The position numbers and the translations under genes are program-made. A stretch of DNA of 64,000 nt. Origin: an uncultured Paracoccaceae bacterium. GTDB taxonomy: Bacteria > Pseudomonadota > Alphaproteobacteria > Rhodobacterales > Rhodobacteraceae. Below the pieces are notes generated by a model. It made no database searches. It was not told the origin of the DNA and saw only the letters and a list, made by a program, of their open reading frames with translations. Positions 1 to 7,949 of this stretch are shown piece by piece. Location of the stretch: the NCBI GenBank assembly GCA_947497185.1, contig CANMFL010000004.1, forward strand, positions 372,001 through 436,000, read 5' to 3'. Each line of letters starts with the position of its first letter. Position 1 is the stretch's first letter.

Positions 1-1
1 C

Positions 2-904
2 ATCTTTGCGCTGCGTTTCGCTGGCCAGGGCATGATGACCCACACCGCCGTTGTCGCCATGGCCCGCTGGTTCGTCGCCACGCGCGGCAAGGCGCTGGCG
101 ATTGCGGGCCTCGGATTTATGCTGGCTGAAGCTACGATGCCGCTGACCTTTGTTTGGCTGAAATCGTTCACCGATTGGCGTATGCTTTGGATCGGTGCGG
201 CCGTGTTTGTTCTCGCGATGATCCCCATATTGATCCGGCTGCTCCGGCTAGAGCGCACGCCGCAATCCGCGATCCAAGAAAATGCCTCACCGGGGATGAA
301 GGACCACCATTGGACCCGCAAAGACGCGCTACACCATCCGCTGTTCTGGTCGCTGACACCGGCGATCATGTTCTTTCCGGCTTTCGCGACGGCGTTCTGG
401 TTCCACCAAGTCCACTTTGCCGAAATCAAAGGTTATTCGCACCTCGCGCTTGTCGCCGTGTTCCCAATCGGGACCGCCATTCTGGCCATGTCGACCATTG
501 CCTACGGCTGGTTAATCGACCGTTTTGGCGCAAAAAACCTGCTGCCGTTTTACCTGCTGCCATTGGTTGCCGCCTTTGTCCTGCATTGGTCAGCGGATAG
601 TCTGGCGTGGACCGCGTTAGCCGTATGCCTGATGGGTCTCGCGGGCGGGGGGCAATCGACCGTGCTGATGGCGATTTGGTCTGAGTTTTACGGCACCCGT
701 AACATCGGCTCGATCAAAGCGGCGGCGGCGGCTGTGATGGTCTTAGGTTCTGCAATCGGTCCAGGTTTGTCAGGATGGTTAATCGACATTGGAGTTGGGT
801 TTGAGCAGCAGATGTTAGGGTACGCCGCCTCGTTCATCTTTGCGATTGCGGTGATGATCGTGCCGTTGCGCCGTGCGTCCGCCGACCTACCGCATCCGGC
901 GTAA
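2..904 (+). CDS. MFS transporter, C-terminal part (5' truncated by window edge)
   Basis: The frame is open from the first bases of the window, so the true start lies upstream; about 300 codons remain of a family usually near 400 residues long. The protein is strongly hydrophobic with repeated membrane-spanning stretches. Near residue 167 the segment YGWLIDRFGAKN matches the GxLxDRxG loop (motif A) that repeats between helices 8 and 9 of major facilitator proteins, and a Gly-rich helix (LAGGGQSTV) follows. It is therefore an inner-membrane secondary transporter; nothing visible fixes the substrate. Its 3' end overlaps the convergent Smr-domain gene by 18 bases, with no terminator hairpin between them. 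Confidence 0.85.
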   Translation: MFALRFAGQGMMTHTAVVAMARWFVATRGKALAIAGLGFMLAEATMPLTFVWLKSFTDWRMLWIGAAVFVLAMIPILIRLLRLERTPQSAIQENASPGMKDHHWTRKDALHHPLFWSLTPAIMFFPAFATAFWFHQVHFAEIKGYSHLALVAVFPIGTAILAMSTIAYGWLIDRFGAKNLLPFYLLPLVAAFVLHWSADSLAWTALAVCLMGLAGGGQSTVLMAIWSEFYGTRNIGSIKAAAAAVMVLGSAIGPGLSGWLIDIGVGFEQQMLGYAASFIFAIAVMIVPLRRASADLPHPA

Positions 905-1471
905 ATAGACGTAATACGCACCTTGTCCGCCGTGCTTCAGATGCGCAGGCGTGACCTGTAAAATCGCTTGGGACATCGGCGGAAGCGCGAGCCACTGTGG
1001 CACCTGATGCCGCAAAACCCCATTACGCACGGGTATCGCATAGCCTTCGTCGCGTTCTTTGCCTTTGCCGGTGATGACCAATACCAACCGTTTTCCAACT
1101 GCCTGCGCCCCTAGCACAAATGCAACCAATTCGGGGTGCGCTTCGGCCAAAGTCATACCGTGCAGGTCTAGCCGTCCTTCAGGCTTCAGCTTGCCCTTAG
1201 TCATCCGCCCGTAGTTTTTCGCGTCCATATTCACAGGGGCTGACGTCAACCGCGCACCGACGGGTTTCAAAACATCGTTGGGTCGCCGTGGATCAGCCTT
1301 TGCGCCAACCATGAAATCCGCAATCATATCGCGTTCTTTAGGCACAGGTTTCTTCGGTGGCGGGGCAGGCTCAGGCGTTTTGGGACGCTTTGGATCAAGC
1401 GGTTTCATCCGTCCCGCAACGGTGTCCCACAAATCCCGTTCTTCGGGTGAAAGATGCCGAGGTCTACGCAT
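887..1471 (-). CDS. Smr/MutS2-type domain protein
   Basis: A 194-residue protein with a charged, Pro/Lys-rich N-terminal half (many KPxPP repeats around residues 30-50) and a C-terminal Smr domain from about residue 100. The diagnostic LDLHGMT motif and the later VITGKG motif, both typical of Smr nuclease-fold domains, are present. Stand-alone Smr proteins are thought to bind or nick nucleic acid, and some act in ribosome rescue; no specific role can be assigned here. The start shares one base with the mltA stop (TAATG arrangement), so the two genes are translationally coupled. The 3' end overlaps the convergent MFS gene. Confidence 0.88.
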   Translation of the reverse strand: MRRPRHLSPEERDLWDTVAGRMKPLDPKRPKTPEPAPPPKKPVPKERDMIADFMVGAKADPRRPNDVLKPVGARLTSAPVNMDAKNYGRMTKGKLKPEGRLDLHGMTLAEAHPELVAFVLGAQAVGKRLVLVITGKGKERDEGYAIPVRNGVLRHQVPQWLALPPMSQAILQVTPAHLKHGGQGAYYVYLRRMR

Positions 1472-2508
1472 TATTCGATAAGTTCAGGCGGAAGTTTCGC
1501 AAAAGCGCGTTGGATCGGTAGCAGCACAACGATACGCCCTGTGTCCTTGATCCGGCCTGCATCCAGACCAGCCTGATCACCCGTACCAAAGAAAATATCA
1601 GCGCGCTGCGCCCCTTTGATCGCGGAACCGGTGTCTTGCGCGATCATCAAACGGTTCAACGGATCAGCGCCCTCTTTTTCGATCCAAACAGGTGCGCCAA
1701 GTTTTGTGATCGACGGGTCAACCGCAATAGACCGCATCGTCGTAATGGATCGGTTCATCGCGCCCAGCGGCCCAAGATCGGCGGGGACTTCGCTGACTTC
1801 GCGAAAAAACACATAGCTGTCGTTGACCCACAGTAATTCGCGACCCTCATCGGGGTTCTCATTCACCCAGTTGCGGATCACATCAGCAGACACCTGATGC
1901 GCTTCAAACGTCCCGCGATTGACCAATTCCAAGCCAACAGATGAATACTCACGCCCGTTTTTGCCACCATAGCCGACGCGAATGCTGCTGCCATCGGGCA
2001 GTTTCACACGTCCAGAGCCCTGCACCTGCAAGAAAAACAGATCAACCGGATCAGCGAGCCATGCGATTTCCAAGCCCTTGCCAGCCAACAAATCACCTTC
2101 CTGCAATTCACGCCGCGTCGCATAGGGCTGCCCCACGATCAGGTCATCCGGGACCGCGTAAATCGGATGTTGGTAGTCACCGCCTTGGGTCAGCGACCCA
2201 CGCAATTCGGGTTCAAAATATCCGGTGAACAACATCGGTTCGCCGTCTTCGATCAATACAGGTTGGAAAAACAGTTCAAAAAACGCTTTCGCGTCCGTCA
2301 CGTCAGCCGCCAAAGCACACAGATTTTCCCATTCGGGATCGTTGATATCACGACAGGTGTTCAGGAACGTGGAAAGGGCCGCCTGATGATCATCAGCGGC
2401 CCAGCCGTTCAGGTCGTCAAACCCAAGCATTGTATAAGTCGGTTCAGCCAAAACGGCCCCCGCGTGCATCATGCCAAACCATGCTATCGTTACCGCACGG
2501 CCCAGCAT
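1471..2508 (-). CDS. mltA: Membrane-bound lytic murein transglycosylase A (MltA)
   Basis: MltA cleaves the glycan strands of peptidoglycan, releasing 1,6-anhydromuropeptides, in the periplasm. The 345-residue product begins with a short hydrophobic segment ending AVLAEP that looks like a Sec signal peptide; no lipobox Cys is evident, so it may not be lipid-anchored like the E. coli enzyme. The MltA core motif LFTGYFEPEL lies near residue 95, followed by FLQVQGSG, and the C-terminal 3D domain carries DTGSAIKGAQRADIFFGTG, including the Asp residues expected at the active site. It lies six bases downstream of the Tim44-like gene and overlaps the Smr gene by one base, giving a three-gene minus-strand operon. 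Confidence 0.93.
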   Translation of the reverse strand: MLGRAVTIAWFGMMHAGAVLAEPTYTMLGFDDLNGWAADDHQAALSTFLNTCRDINDPEWENLCALAADVTDAKAFFELFFQPVLIEDGEPMLFTGYFEPELRGSLTQGGDYQHPIYAVPDDLIVGQPYATRRELQEGDLLAGKGLEIAWLADPVDLFFLQVQGSGRVKLPDGSSIRVGYGGKNGREYSSVGLELVNRGTFEAHQVSADVIRNWVNENPDEGRELLWVNDSYVFFREVSEVPADLGPLGAMNRSITTMRSIAVDPSITKLGAPVWIEKEGADPLNRLMIAQDTGSAIKGAQRADIFFGTGDQAGLDAGRIKDTGRIVVLLPIQRAFAKLPPELIE

Positions 2509-2514
2509 AAGATT

Positions 2515-3165
2515 TTATTCACCCGTAGCGACAAGACGCCAGTTTGGATCGTTCGAGCCCATGTCATGCGCAAAGGTCCAGACGTCTTTTTGACGTTTGA
2601 TCTCGTTCGGGTTGCCCTCGACGATATCGCCACCTTTGTCGCGTACCAGATAGGCCAGTTCGGATTTGAATCGAACAGTCAGTTCGGCCTCTTTTGTAGT
2701 TTCGTCAAATTCGGCATCCACCAAAGTCATTTCTGACAGACCAACAAACGTGGCCTCGATTGTCAGTCCTTGCTGTTCACGTTGGTCGATCACGCTCGCA
2801 AATGCCTCGAACACGTCTTCCGAGATAAACGGAACAACGCCTTCCAACTCGCCTTGCTCGAACGCCATCAGGATCATCTCGTAGGCACCTTTGGCACCAC
2901 CCAAGAATTCACCGACGTGGAACGATGGATCAACGCGTTTCATCGCGGCCAATGCACGGGCCTTATCACTACCATCTTCGGCATGATCGGTGATGTCCAA
3001 GTCTGGACCCCCTTCGATCACTTCGAGGTCAGGACCGCGGCGCTGCTTCTCAACAACGTCAGGTTTCTCAAAGCCCTCTCGAGTCCCAAGAACACTGCGC
3101 AGACGCATGATAAGAAACACAGCAATGCCAGCAAGCACCAGCAGCTGAATAATCGAGTTGTTCAT
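2515..3165 (-). CDS. Tim44/TimA-family membrane-anchored protein
   Basis: A 216-residue protein with one N-terminal membrane anchor (residues 4-20, IIQLLVLAGIAVFLIMRL) followed by a charged linker and a C-terminal Tim44-like domain (about residues 75-215) with the expected ending (VWTFAHDMGSNDPNWRLVAT). The domain is related to the mitochondrial import motor subunit Tim44; bacterial homologues (TimA) are inner-membrane proteins of uncertain role. A GAGG ribosome-binding site lies five to six bases before the ATG. It is divergent from fxsA and is the first gene of the tim44-mltA-smr unit. Its position next to fxsA and secB suggests, without proving, a role in envelope protein handling. Confidence 0.88.
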   Translation of the reverse strand: MNNSIIQLLVLAGIAVFLIMRLRSVLGTREGFEKPDVVEKQRRGPDLEVIEGGPDLDITDHAEDGSDKARALAAMKRVDPSFHVGEFLGGAKGAYEMILMAFEQGELEGVVPFISEDVFEAFASVIDQREQQGLTIEATFVGLSEMTLVDAEFDETTKEAELTVRFKSELAYLVRDKGGDIVEGNPNEIKRQKDVWTFAHDMGSNDPNWRLVATGE

Positions 3166-3216
3166 TCGGACCTCATTCTAGGAAACCATGGAAAAACGCG
3201 TAGCAATGCTTATGTA

Positions 3217-3250
3217 GGTTCGAGAGGTGGCCGAGTCCACCTTTCGAACC
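3217..3250. promoter_or_regulatory. Strong hairpin in the fxsA leader
   Basis: An inverted repeat of 14 base pairs around a 6-base loop: GGTTCGA, G, AGGTGG, loop CCGAGT, CCACCT, T, TCGAACC. All positions pair (one G-T wobble). It sits 24 bases before the fxsA start, in the region between fxsA and the divergent Tim44-like gene. No T-run follows, so it is not a simple terminator. It could be a 5'-end stabiliser, a translational control element or a palindromic operator. Confidence 0.6.
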
Positions 3251-3274
3251 AAGAAGTCGCACAAGAGGCCCAAA

Positions 3275-3769
3275 ATGTGGTTGTTATTGGCGTTTGTCGC
3301 CGTTCCGTTGATCGAAATCAGTCTATTTATACAAGTTGGTGGGGCAATTGGCCTCTGGCCGACACTATTGATCGTCCTTTTGACGGCCATGTTAGGCTCT
3401 TGGTTGGTCAGATCGCAAGGGGCGCGTGAACTTATGAACTTGCGCGGCTCGTTTAATGAACTGCGCGACCCGACCGAACCATTGGCAAACGGGGCGATGA
3501 TTTTGTTCGCGGGCGCGATGTTGCTGACACCGGGGTTCTTTACGGACGCCGTAGGCTTTGCGCTTTTGATCCCACAAGTACGGGCCGCAGCGTTCAAAGC
3601 AGTCAAATCACGCATGAACGTACAAAGTTTTACCATGGGCGGTGCTGCTAATCGCCAACCGCGCCAAGACCAGCGCGGCCCACAAGATCGGGTGATCGAC
3701 GCCGATTTCGAAGATGTGACTCAAACCAAAAACAACCAAAACGGTCCATCTGGCTGGACAAAACACTAA
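3275..3769 (+). CDS. fxsA: FxsA family membrane protein
   Basis: FxsA is a small inner-membrane protein known in E. coli because its overproduction suppresses F-mediated exclusion of phage T7; its normal role is unclear. The 164-residue product starts MWLLLAFVAVPLIEISLF, the usual FxsA N-terminus, followed by further hydrophobic segments (LWPTLLIVLLTAMLGSWLV and a third near residues 80-100) and a hydrophilic C-terminus rich in Gln and Arg. An in-frame ATG 48 bases upstream (3227) exists but would add 16 polar residues and overlap the leader hairpin; the 3275 start fits the family and has a purine-rich site (AGAGG) upstream. secB follows 71 bases downstream on the same strand. Confidence 0.9.
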   Translation: MWLLLAFVAVPLIEISLFIQVGGAIGLWPTLLIVLLTAMLGSWLVRSQGARELMNLRGSFNELRDPTEPLANGAMILFAGAMLLTPGFFTDAVGFALLIPQVRAAAFKAVKSRMNVQSFTMGGAANRQPRQDQRGPQDRVIDADFEDVTQTKNNQNGPSGWTKH

Positions 3770-3840
3770 CGTGGTTGAGGCCAGTGCATCACCCTGCTAC
3801 CAATTCTCAAAATCAATTTTTATACGCCGGAGCACCTCAA

Positions 3841-4350
3841 ATGGCTGACGAAACACCGCAAACACCAGACGCGACAGCGCAAGACCAAGCAATGCAGCCG
3901 AAAAGCCGCGTTCTAGCGCAGTACATCCGCGATATGTCGTTTGAAAACATCCTTGCGCAAAAGGGTGCCAGCCCAGACGCGAAACCGGAAATCAAAGTTC
4001 AGGTGAACTTGGATGCAAAAAAACGTGCCGCTGAAAACCAGTTCGAAGTCATCACAAAACTGAACATCACCAGCAGCGCCAAAGAGTCTGGCGAACCTTT
4101 GTTCGTTCTCGAACTGGAATATGCCGGCATTTTCCACATAGAAGGTGTGCCAGAAGACCAAATGCACCCGTACCTGTTGATCGAATGCCCGCGCATTACG
4201 TTCCCGTTCGTGCGCCGCGTTGTCAGCGACATCACACGCGACGGTGGTTTCCCGCCACTGAACCTCGAAACAATCGACTTCTTGGCGCTTTACCGCTCTG
4301 AAATCGCACGTCGTGTTGAAGCCCAAAAAGCTGCGACACCCGTACAATAA
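3841..4350 (+). CDS. secB: Protein-export chaperone SecB
   Basis: SecB is a cytoplasmic tetrameric chaperone that keeps precursors unfolded and delivers them to SecA for Sec export. The 169-residue product has the family length and the conserved core: YIRDMSFEN near residue 27, and the C-terminal block IECPRITFPFVRRVV and DGGFPPLNLETIDFLALY. The ATG at 3841 (MADETP) is the expected start; an upstream in-frame ATG at 3775 would add 22 residues unlike the family. The gene is convergent with dnaQ, 10 bases apart, with no visible terminator. Confidence 0.96.
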   Translation: MADETPQTPDATAQDQAMQPKSRVLAQYIRDMSFENILAQKGASPDAKPEIKVQVNLDAKKRAAENQFEVITKLNITSSAKESGEPLFVLELEYAGIFHIEGVPEDQMHPYLLIECPRITFPFVRRVVSDITRDGGFPPLNLETIDFLALYRSEIARRVEAQKAATPVQ

Positions 4351-4360
4351 GATTTAGGCG

Positions 4361-5095
4361 CTAGTTCAGCGTCTTCCACAATGCATCGTCGCCCAAGCTA
4401 TCAATAAATTTAGCATGGGCGGCGGCCTCTTCTTCAGAAATCCGCGGCGGCAGCGGGTCAGCGCGACGCGACGGTCGCCAATCTTCATCAGCACCGCTGG
4501 AATTAGTGTTGCTAACAGCCTTCAATTCCATGCCCGGCTGACGTCCGCCGATCAATTCCAGATACACTTCGGCCAGAATTTCACTGTCGAGCAGCGCGCC
4601 GTGCAACGTCCGGTTGGCGTTATCAATGCCAAACCGACGGCAAAGCGCGTCCAACGACGCAGGCGAACCGGGGAACCTACGACGGGCAATCGCCAACGTA
4701 TCCAGCGATTGCTCCATCGGCAAAAGCGGACGGTTCAACCACCCAAGTTCGGCGTTCAGGAACTTCATATCAAAGGCGGCGTTGTGGATGACCATCACGG
4801 AATCGCCAACAAAATCGACGAAGTCCTGCGCAATATCTGCAAACAGCGGTTTGTCCTTCAGAATGACTTCACCCGGTTTCGGATCACGCGGCACAGCCAG
4901 CAAATCCGGCCCAATCCCATGGATACCAAACGCACCTTCAGGCATTGATCGCATCGGGTTAATATACTGGTGATAGGTCCGGCCCGTGGGCATTTTGCCA
5001 ATCAACTCAACCGCACCGATTTCGACAATGCGATCGCCGTCTTGCGGCTCGAACCCTGTGGTTTCGGTATCAAGAACGATTTCACGATCAGCCAT
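4361..5095 (-). CDS. dnaQ: DNA polymerase III epsilon subunit (proofreading exonuclease)
   Basis: The 3'-5' exonuclease subunit of the replicative polymerase. The 244-residue protein carries all three DEDDh exonuclease motifs: ExoI LDTETTGFEP with Asp9 and Glu11, ExoII HNAAFDMKFL near residue 105, and ExoIII HGALLDSEILAEVYL around residue 165. The region after residue 190 is less conserved and holds the probable polymerase-binding tail. It overlaps coaE by 8 bases and is the last gene of a maf-aroE-coaE-dnaQ operon reading leftwards from the probable origin, so it is co-oriented with the replication fork. Confidence 0.95.
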   Translation of the reverse strand: MADREIVLDTETTGFEPQDGDRIVEIGAVELIGKMPTGRTYHQYINPMRSMPEGAFGIHGIGPDLLAVPRDPKPGEVILKDKPLFADIAQDFVDFVGDSVMVIHNAAFDMKFLNAELGWLNRPLLPMEQSLDTLAIARRRFPGSPASLDALCRRFGIDNANRTLHGALLDSEILAEVYLELIGGRQPGMELKAVSNTNSSGADEDWRPSRRADPLPPRISEEEAAAHAKFIDSLGDDALWKTLN

Positions 5096-5675
5096 TCTGC
5101 GCCCTCAAATCTTCCATCACGGTCTGAACAGCAGCACGCGCCGTATCCATATCAAGCGTCTCTATCACGTGATCGGACTTCGCCCGCTTTTCCGCATCCG
5201 GCATCTGGTGCGATAAGATCATGTCAAACGTCTGTTTCGTCATACCGCGCCGCGATAGCACGCGATGTTCTTGCACATCAGCGGGGGCGGTCACGCAGAT
5301 CGTGACATCAATCCACGCATCAGCGCCCGTTTCAAACAGCAACGGAATATCAAGCAAAACAAAATCCGCGCTTTTGTGTTCATCAAGAAACGCCTGACGA
5401 TCCGCACCAACAAGCGGATGCACGATCTCTTGGATTTTCTCCAGAACACCCTCGCGCTGCGCCATCATGTCTTTGAGCTTCCCGCGATCAACAGCGCCAT
5501 TGGTGATCGCCATCGGGTAAATCTCGGACACAGGGGCCACAGCCGCACCACCCACGCTATATATCCGGTGAACAGCCGCATCCGCATCCCACACAGGCAC
5601 GCCGAGGTCAGCGAACATCTGCGCGGTGGTGGATTTCCCCATCCCGATTGATCCGGTCAGACCTAAGGTTATCAT
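5088..5675 (-). CDS. coaE: Dephospho-CoA kinase
   Basis: Catalyses the last step of coenzyme A synthesis, ATP-dependent phosphorylation of the ribose 3'-OH of dephospho-CoA. The 195-residue product has the P-loop GSIGMGKST at residues 8-16, the DADAAVH segment near residue 31 and a LDIPLLFETG motif near residue 107, all typical of CoaE. The length is normal. The gene overlaps aroE upstream by four bases and dnaQ downstream by eight, so its translation is probably coupled to both neighbours. Confidence 0.95.
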   Translation of the reverse strand: MITLGLTGSIGMGKSTTAQMFADLGVPVWDADAAVHRIYSVGGAAVAPVSEIYPMAITNGAVDRGKLKDMMAQREGVLEKIQEIVHPLVGADRQAFLDEHKSADFVLLDIPLLFETGADAWIDVTICVTAPADVQEHRVLSRRGMTKQTFDMILSHQMPDAEKRAKSDHVIETLDMDTARAAVQTVMEDLRAQNG

Positions 5676-6505
5676 CTCAGCATCACCTGTCGTAATTCAT
5701 CGTCAACTTCAGGACGGACACCAAACCAACGCTCAAAACCCGGGACGCCTTGGTGTAGTAACATGCCGAGACCATCAACAACCGTGCAGCCAGCCGCCTC
5801 TGCTTCGTCCAGCAATCGGGTGCGCAGAGGTGTATAAACCAGATCAGTCACAACCATCCCCGGTTTCAAGCCATCCAACGGCACACGGAATTCAGCAGCA
5901 CCCGTCATGCCAAGCGACGTGGTGTTCACAACCGTCGTGGCATCGTCCAGCATATTGCCAGCCTGTACCCAATCCACGATCTTAATACGGGCACCAAATT
6001 CGGATTTCAGCGCCTCAGCCTTAGGACGAGTGCGGTTCGACAAGTAAATTTCAGGCACTCCAGCGTCAGCCAAGGCCACAATCACAGCACGCGCAGCCCC
6101 ACCAGCCCCAAAAATCGCAGCAGGACCAGCCTTTGGATCCCAATGTGGGGCGTTCTGCTTGATATTCGCCATAAAGCCGTAGCCGTCGGTGTTATCAGCG
6201 TAAATCTTGCCGTCTTTCTTGAAAATCAGCGTATTTGCAGCACCAATCAGCGTGGCACGGTCACTGACTTGATCTGCAATCGACATCACGTTGACCTTGT
6301 GCGGGATCGTGACGTTTGCACCAGCAAAGCCCATCTTAGGCATCGTGCGCAGAACCTGTTCCAGATTATCTTCATGCACATGCAACGGCACATAGTCACC
6401 CAGCAAACCGTATTTACGAAGCCAGTATTTATGCATCTTCGGTGACTGCGAGTGTGAAATCGGATTCCCGATCACGCCTGCCAGTGGAATTATAGTCGCG
6501 CTCAT
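5672..6505 (-). CDS. aroE: Shikimate dehydrogenase
   Basis: Reduces 3-dehydroshikimate to shikimate with NADPH in aromatic amino-acid synthesis. The 277-residue protein shows the substrate-binding N-terminus (GNPISHSQSPKMHKYWL), the catalytic Lys/Asp region (TIPHKVNVM; NTDGYG), the nucleotide-binding loop GAGGAARAV near residue 134, an SNRT segment, and the VNTTSLGM motif. Family length is normal. The start overlaps the maf stop by four bases (ATGA), and the stop overlaps the coaE start in the same way. Confidence 0.95.
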   Translation of the reverse strand: MSATIIPLAGVIGNPISHSQSPKMHKYWLRKYGLLGDYVPLHVHEDNLEQVLRTMPKMGFAGANVTIPHKVNVMSIADQVSDRATLIGAANTLIFKKDGKIYADNTDGYGFMANIKQNAPHWDPKAGPAAIFGAGGAARAVIVALADAGVPEIYLSNRTRPKAEALKSEFGARIKIVDWVQAGNMLDDATTVVNTTSLGMTGAAEFRVPLDGLKPGMVVTDLVYTPLRTRLLDEAEAAGCTVVDGLGMLLHQGVPGFERWFGVRPEVDDELRQVMLR

Positions 6506-7101
6506 CCGTCTAAGGTCCCGCGTAAGGTCAGATATGATAGTAACTCTAATAAAGGTAGTCCGAGCACATTGAAATAGTCACCCTCAACACGGTGAAAGAG
6601 ACGCGCACCTTCTTCTTCCAGCTTATAACCGCCGACCGCGTGGCGAATGCTATCCCAGTTCCGGTCGACATATGCTTCTAGATAAGCGTCGGATGCATCA
6701 CGCATATGTAGCCGGACAACACCCACATGACGCCACTGCGGTTTGCCTTCCCCATAAATCACAGCAGCAGATAAAAGTTGATGCACTTTTCCGCGCATCA
6801 TTTTCAACTGTGTAAGAGCATCATTAGGCGACACAGGTTTCGACAGGGTCTGCTGTTGAAAGGCAAGCACCTGATCGCAACCAATCACCAGCGCATCAGG
6901 ATGCTTGGACGCCACGCGTTTCGCTTTCATCTCAGCCAAAGTGTCGGCAATATCGCGGGGTGGGGCATCTTCGGCCTGCAATGCTTGCTTGATCGCGTCT
7001 TCATCCACACGCGCCACGTCCACGGTGAAGTCGACACCAGCGTTGCGTAATAAAGTAGCTCTGATCGACGAGCCTGACGCAAGAATAATAGGATCGGACA
7101 T
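6502..7101 (-). CDS. maf: Maf family nucleoside triphosphate pyrophosphatase
   Basis: Maf/HAM1-fold house-cleaning pyrophosphatase acting on non-canonical or modified nucleotides. The signature LASGSSIRATLL is at the N-terminus and the VIGCDQV block with its acidic metal ligand is in the middle. I chose the ATG at 7101 (MSDPIILASG) because an AAAGG ribosome-binding site lies eight bases upstream; the ATG six bases earlier (7107) would leave only two bases of spacing. It is the first gene of the leftward maf-aroE-coaE-dnaQ operon and directly borders the probable replication origin. Maf next to the origin is also the arrangement known in Caulobacter. Confidence 0.92.
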   Translation of the reverse strand: MSDPIILASGSSIRATLLRNAGVDFTVDVARVDEDAIKQALQAEDAPPRDIADTLAEMKAKRVASKHPDALVIGCDQVLAFQQQTLSKPVSPNDALTQLKMMRGKVHQLLSAAVIYGEGKPQWRHVGVVRLHMRDASDAYLEAYVDRNWDSIRHAVGGYKLEEEGARLFHRVEGDYFNVLGLPLLELLSYLTLRGTLDG

Positions 7102-7502
7102 GTGCATAACCTTTGGGAAAAGAACGTGAAGAATCGGGGCACGACTCTGAGGGTAAAGCAGCCAGCAGTTTCATCTGGGTATAACCATGGCGTTTTGCCC
7201 AGACTTCACGGTGTTTGTCCACGGTGGATGGGGATAAGTCGAGCATGTGGAAGAATCGTATGTTAGGCCAGAGTCAATATGCAGGTGTCGTAAAAACATA
7301 TTGTTTCTCACTCACTAAATAACTGAAATATATAAATAAAACTGTTCTTGTATACGAAAGTTTACAAATGTACTGACAGGCTTATCGGTGGATAACTCTT
7401 CGGATAAAAAAATAAGCCACAGAAAACGACGACACTATAATCATCATCATCTTTCTAATACCTAATACTTATTTAAGAGAAGAAAGAGAAAGGAACAGAT
7501 CA
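7102..7502. other. Probable chromosomal replication origin (oriC)
   Basis: This 401-base stretch between the divergent maf and hemJ genes is the only long non-coding region here. It contains one exact DnaA box on the minus strand (TGTGCATAA, 7101-7109, complement of TTATGCACA), one 8/9 match (GGTGGATAA, 7387-7395), and 7/9 matches at 7215-7223, 7246-7254 and 7413-7421. The segment 7300-7480 is very AT-rich, including CTAAATAACTGAAATATATA, and could be the unwinding element; four ATC repeats lie at 7440-7451. Genes on both sides read outward, and parS sites and parAB follow within 7 kb. In Caulobacter the origin also lies upstream of maf-aroE-coaE-dnaQ. The assignment rests on context and motif count; it was not computed with GC skew. 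Confidence 0.72.
7141..7246 (-). pseudogene. Possible remnant of a LuxR/GerE-type helix-turn-helix
   Basis: Read on the minus strand from 7246, the DNA encodes LDLSPSTVDKHREVW followed by AKRHGYTQMKLLAAL. The spacing of LxLSPSTVxxHR, then Gly at position 20 and Leu at 27, matches the C-terminal DNA-binding helices of LuxR/GerE regulators. A stop lies eight or nine codons upstream and no sensor domain exists; downstream the frame runs into the maf coding region. It is either a broken fragment of a regulator or a chance resemblance. Confidence 0.35.
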
Positions 7503-7949
7503 ATGATGGACGCCTTGGCTGGTCTGTACCCTTGGATCAAAGCATTACACATCGCGGCAGTGATCAGTTGGATGGCAGCACTGTTTTACCTTCCAAGATT
7601 GCTGGTACATCACGTTGAACGGGCGAAATCCGGATCAGAGATGGATCAGACCTTTCAAATGATGGAAGAAAAACTTCATCGTGTGATTATGAACCCTGCA
7701 ATGATGGTAGCATGGGTCTGCGGCCTAATCATGATCAGCTTTGGTGCGTTGGATTTCGATGCTGTCTGGGGATGGGCTAAGATTATAGCAGTGATTGCAA
7801 TGACAGCGTTCCACATTTGGCTTGGCAAAGAACGCAAAGCGGTGGCAATCGGGCAGGGGAAAACCGGACGTCAGTATCGTTTAGCCAATGAAATCCCGAC
7901 TGTTCTGATGCTGGTTATCGTTGTGGCCATCGTCGTGCGGCCGTTTTGA
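7503..7949 (+). CDS. hemJ: Protoporphyrinogen IX oxidase HemJ
   Basis: HemJ is the membrane protoporphyrinogen oxidase that replaces HemG/HemY in many alphaproteobacteria; it makes protoporphyrin IX for haem and, where present, bacteriochlorophyll. The 148-residue product has the family length and four hydrophobic segments (about residues 12-32, 62-80, 85-100, 127-147). The conserved His in KALH (residue 16) and the motif WMAALFYLPRLLVHH are typical of the family. A purine-rich site (AGGAACAG) precedes a double ATG at 7503/7506; either could be used. It is the first gene rightwards from the probable origin; rho follows. Confidence 0.92.
   Translation: MMDALAGLYPWIKALHIAAVISWMAALFYLPRLLVHHVERAKSGSEMDQTFQMMEEKLHRVIMNPAMMVAWVCGLIMISFGALDFDAVWGWAKIIAVIAMTAFHIWLGKERKAVAIGQGKTGRQYRLANEIPTVLMLVIVVAIVVRPF

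Noticed and set aside
7382..7395. TTATC-GGTG-GATAA inverted repeat inside the probable origin
   Set aside because: Its right half is already counted as an 8/9 DnaA box, and short TTATC/GATAA arms are expected in AT-rich DNA. It is not listed as a separate element.
7440..7451. (ATC)4 repeat as a DnaA-trio
   Set aside because: The DnaA-trio reads as GAT/AAT triplets in the 3'-5' direction beside a DnaA box; this repeat does not fit in either strand direction, and no strong box is adjacent.
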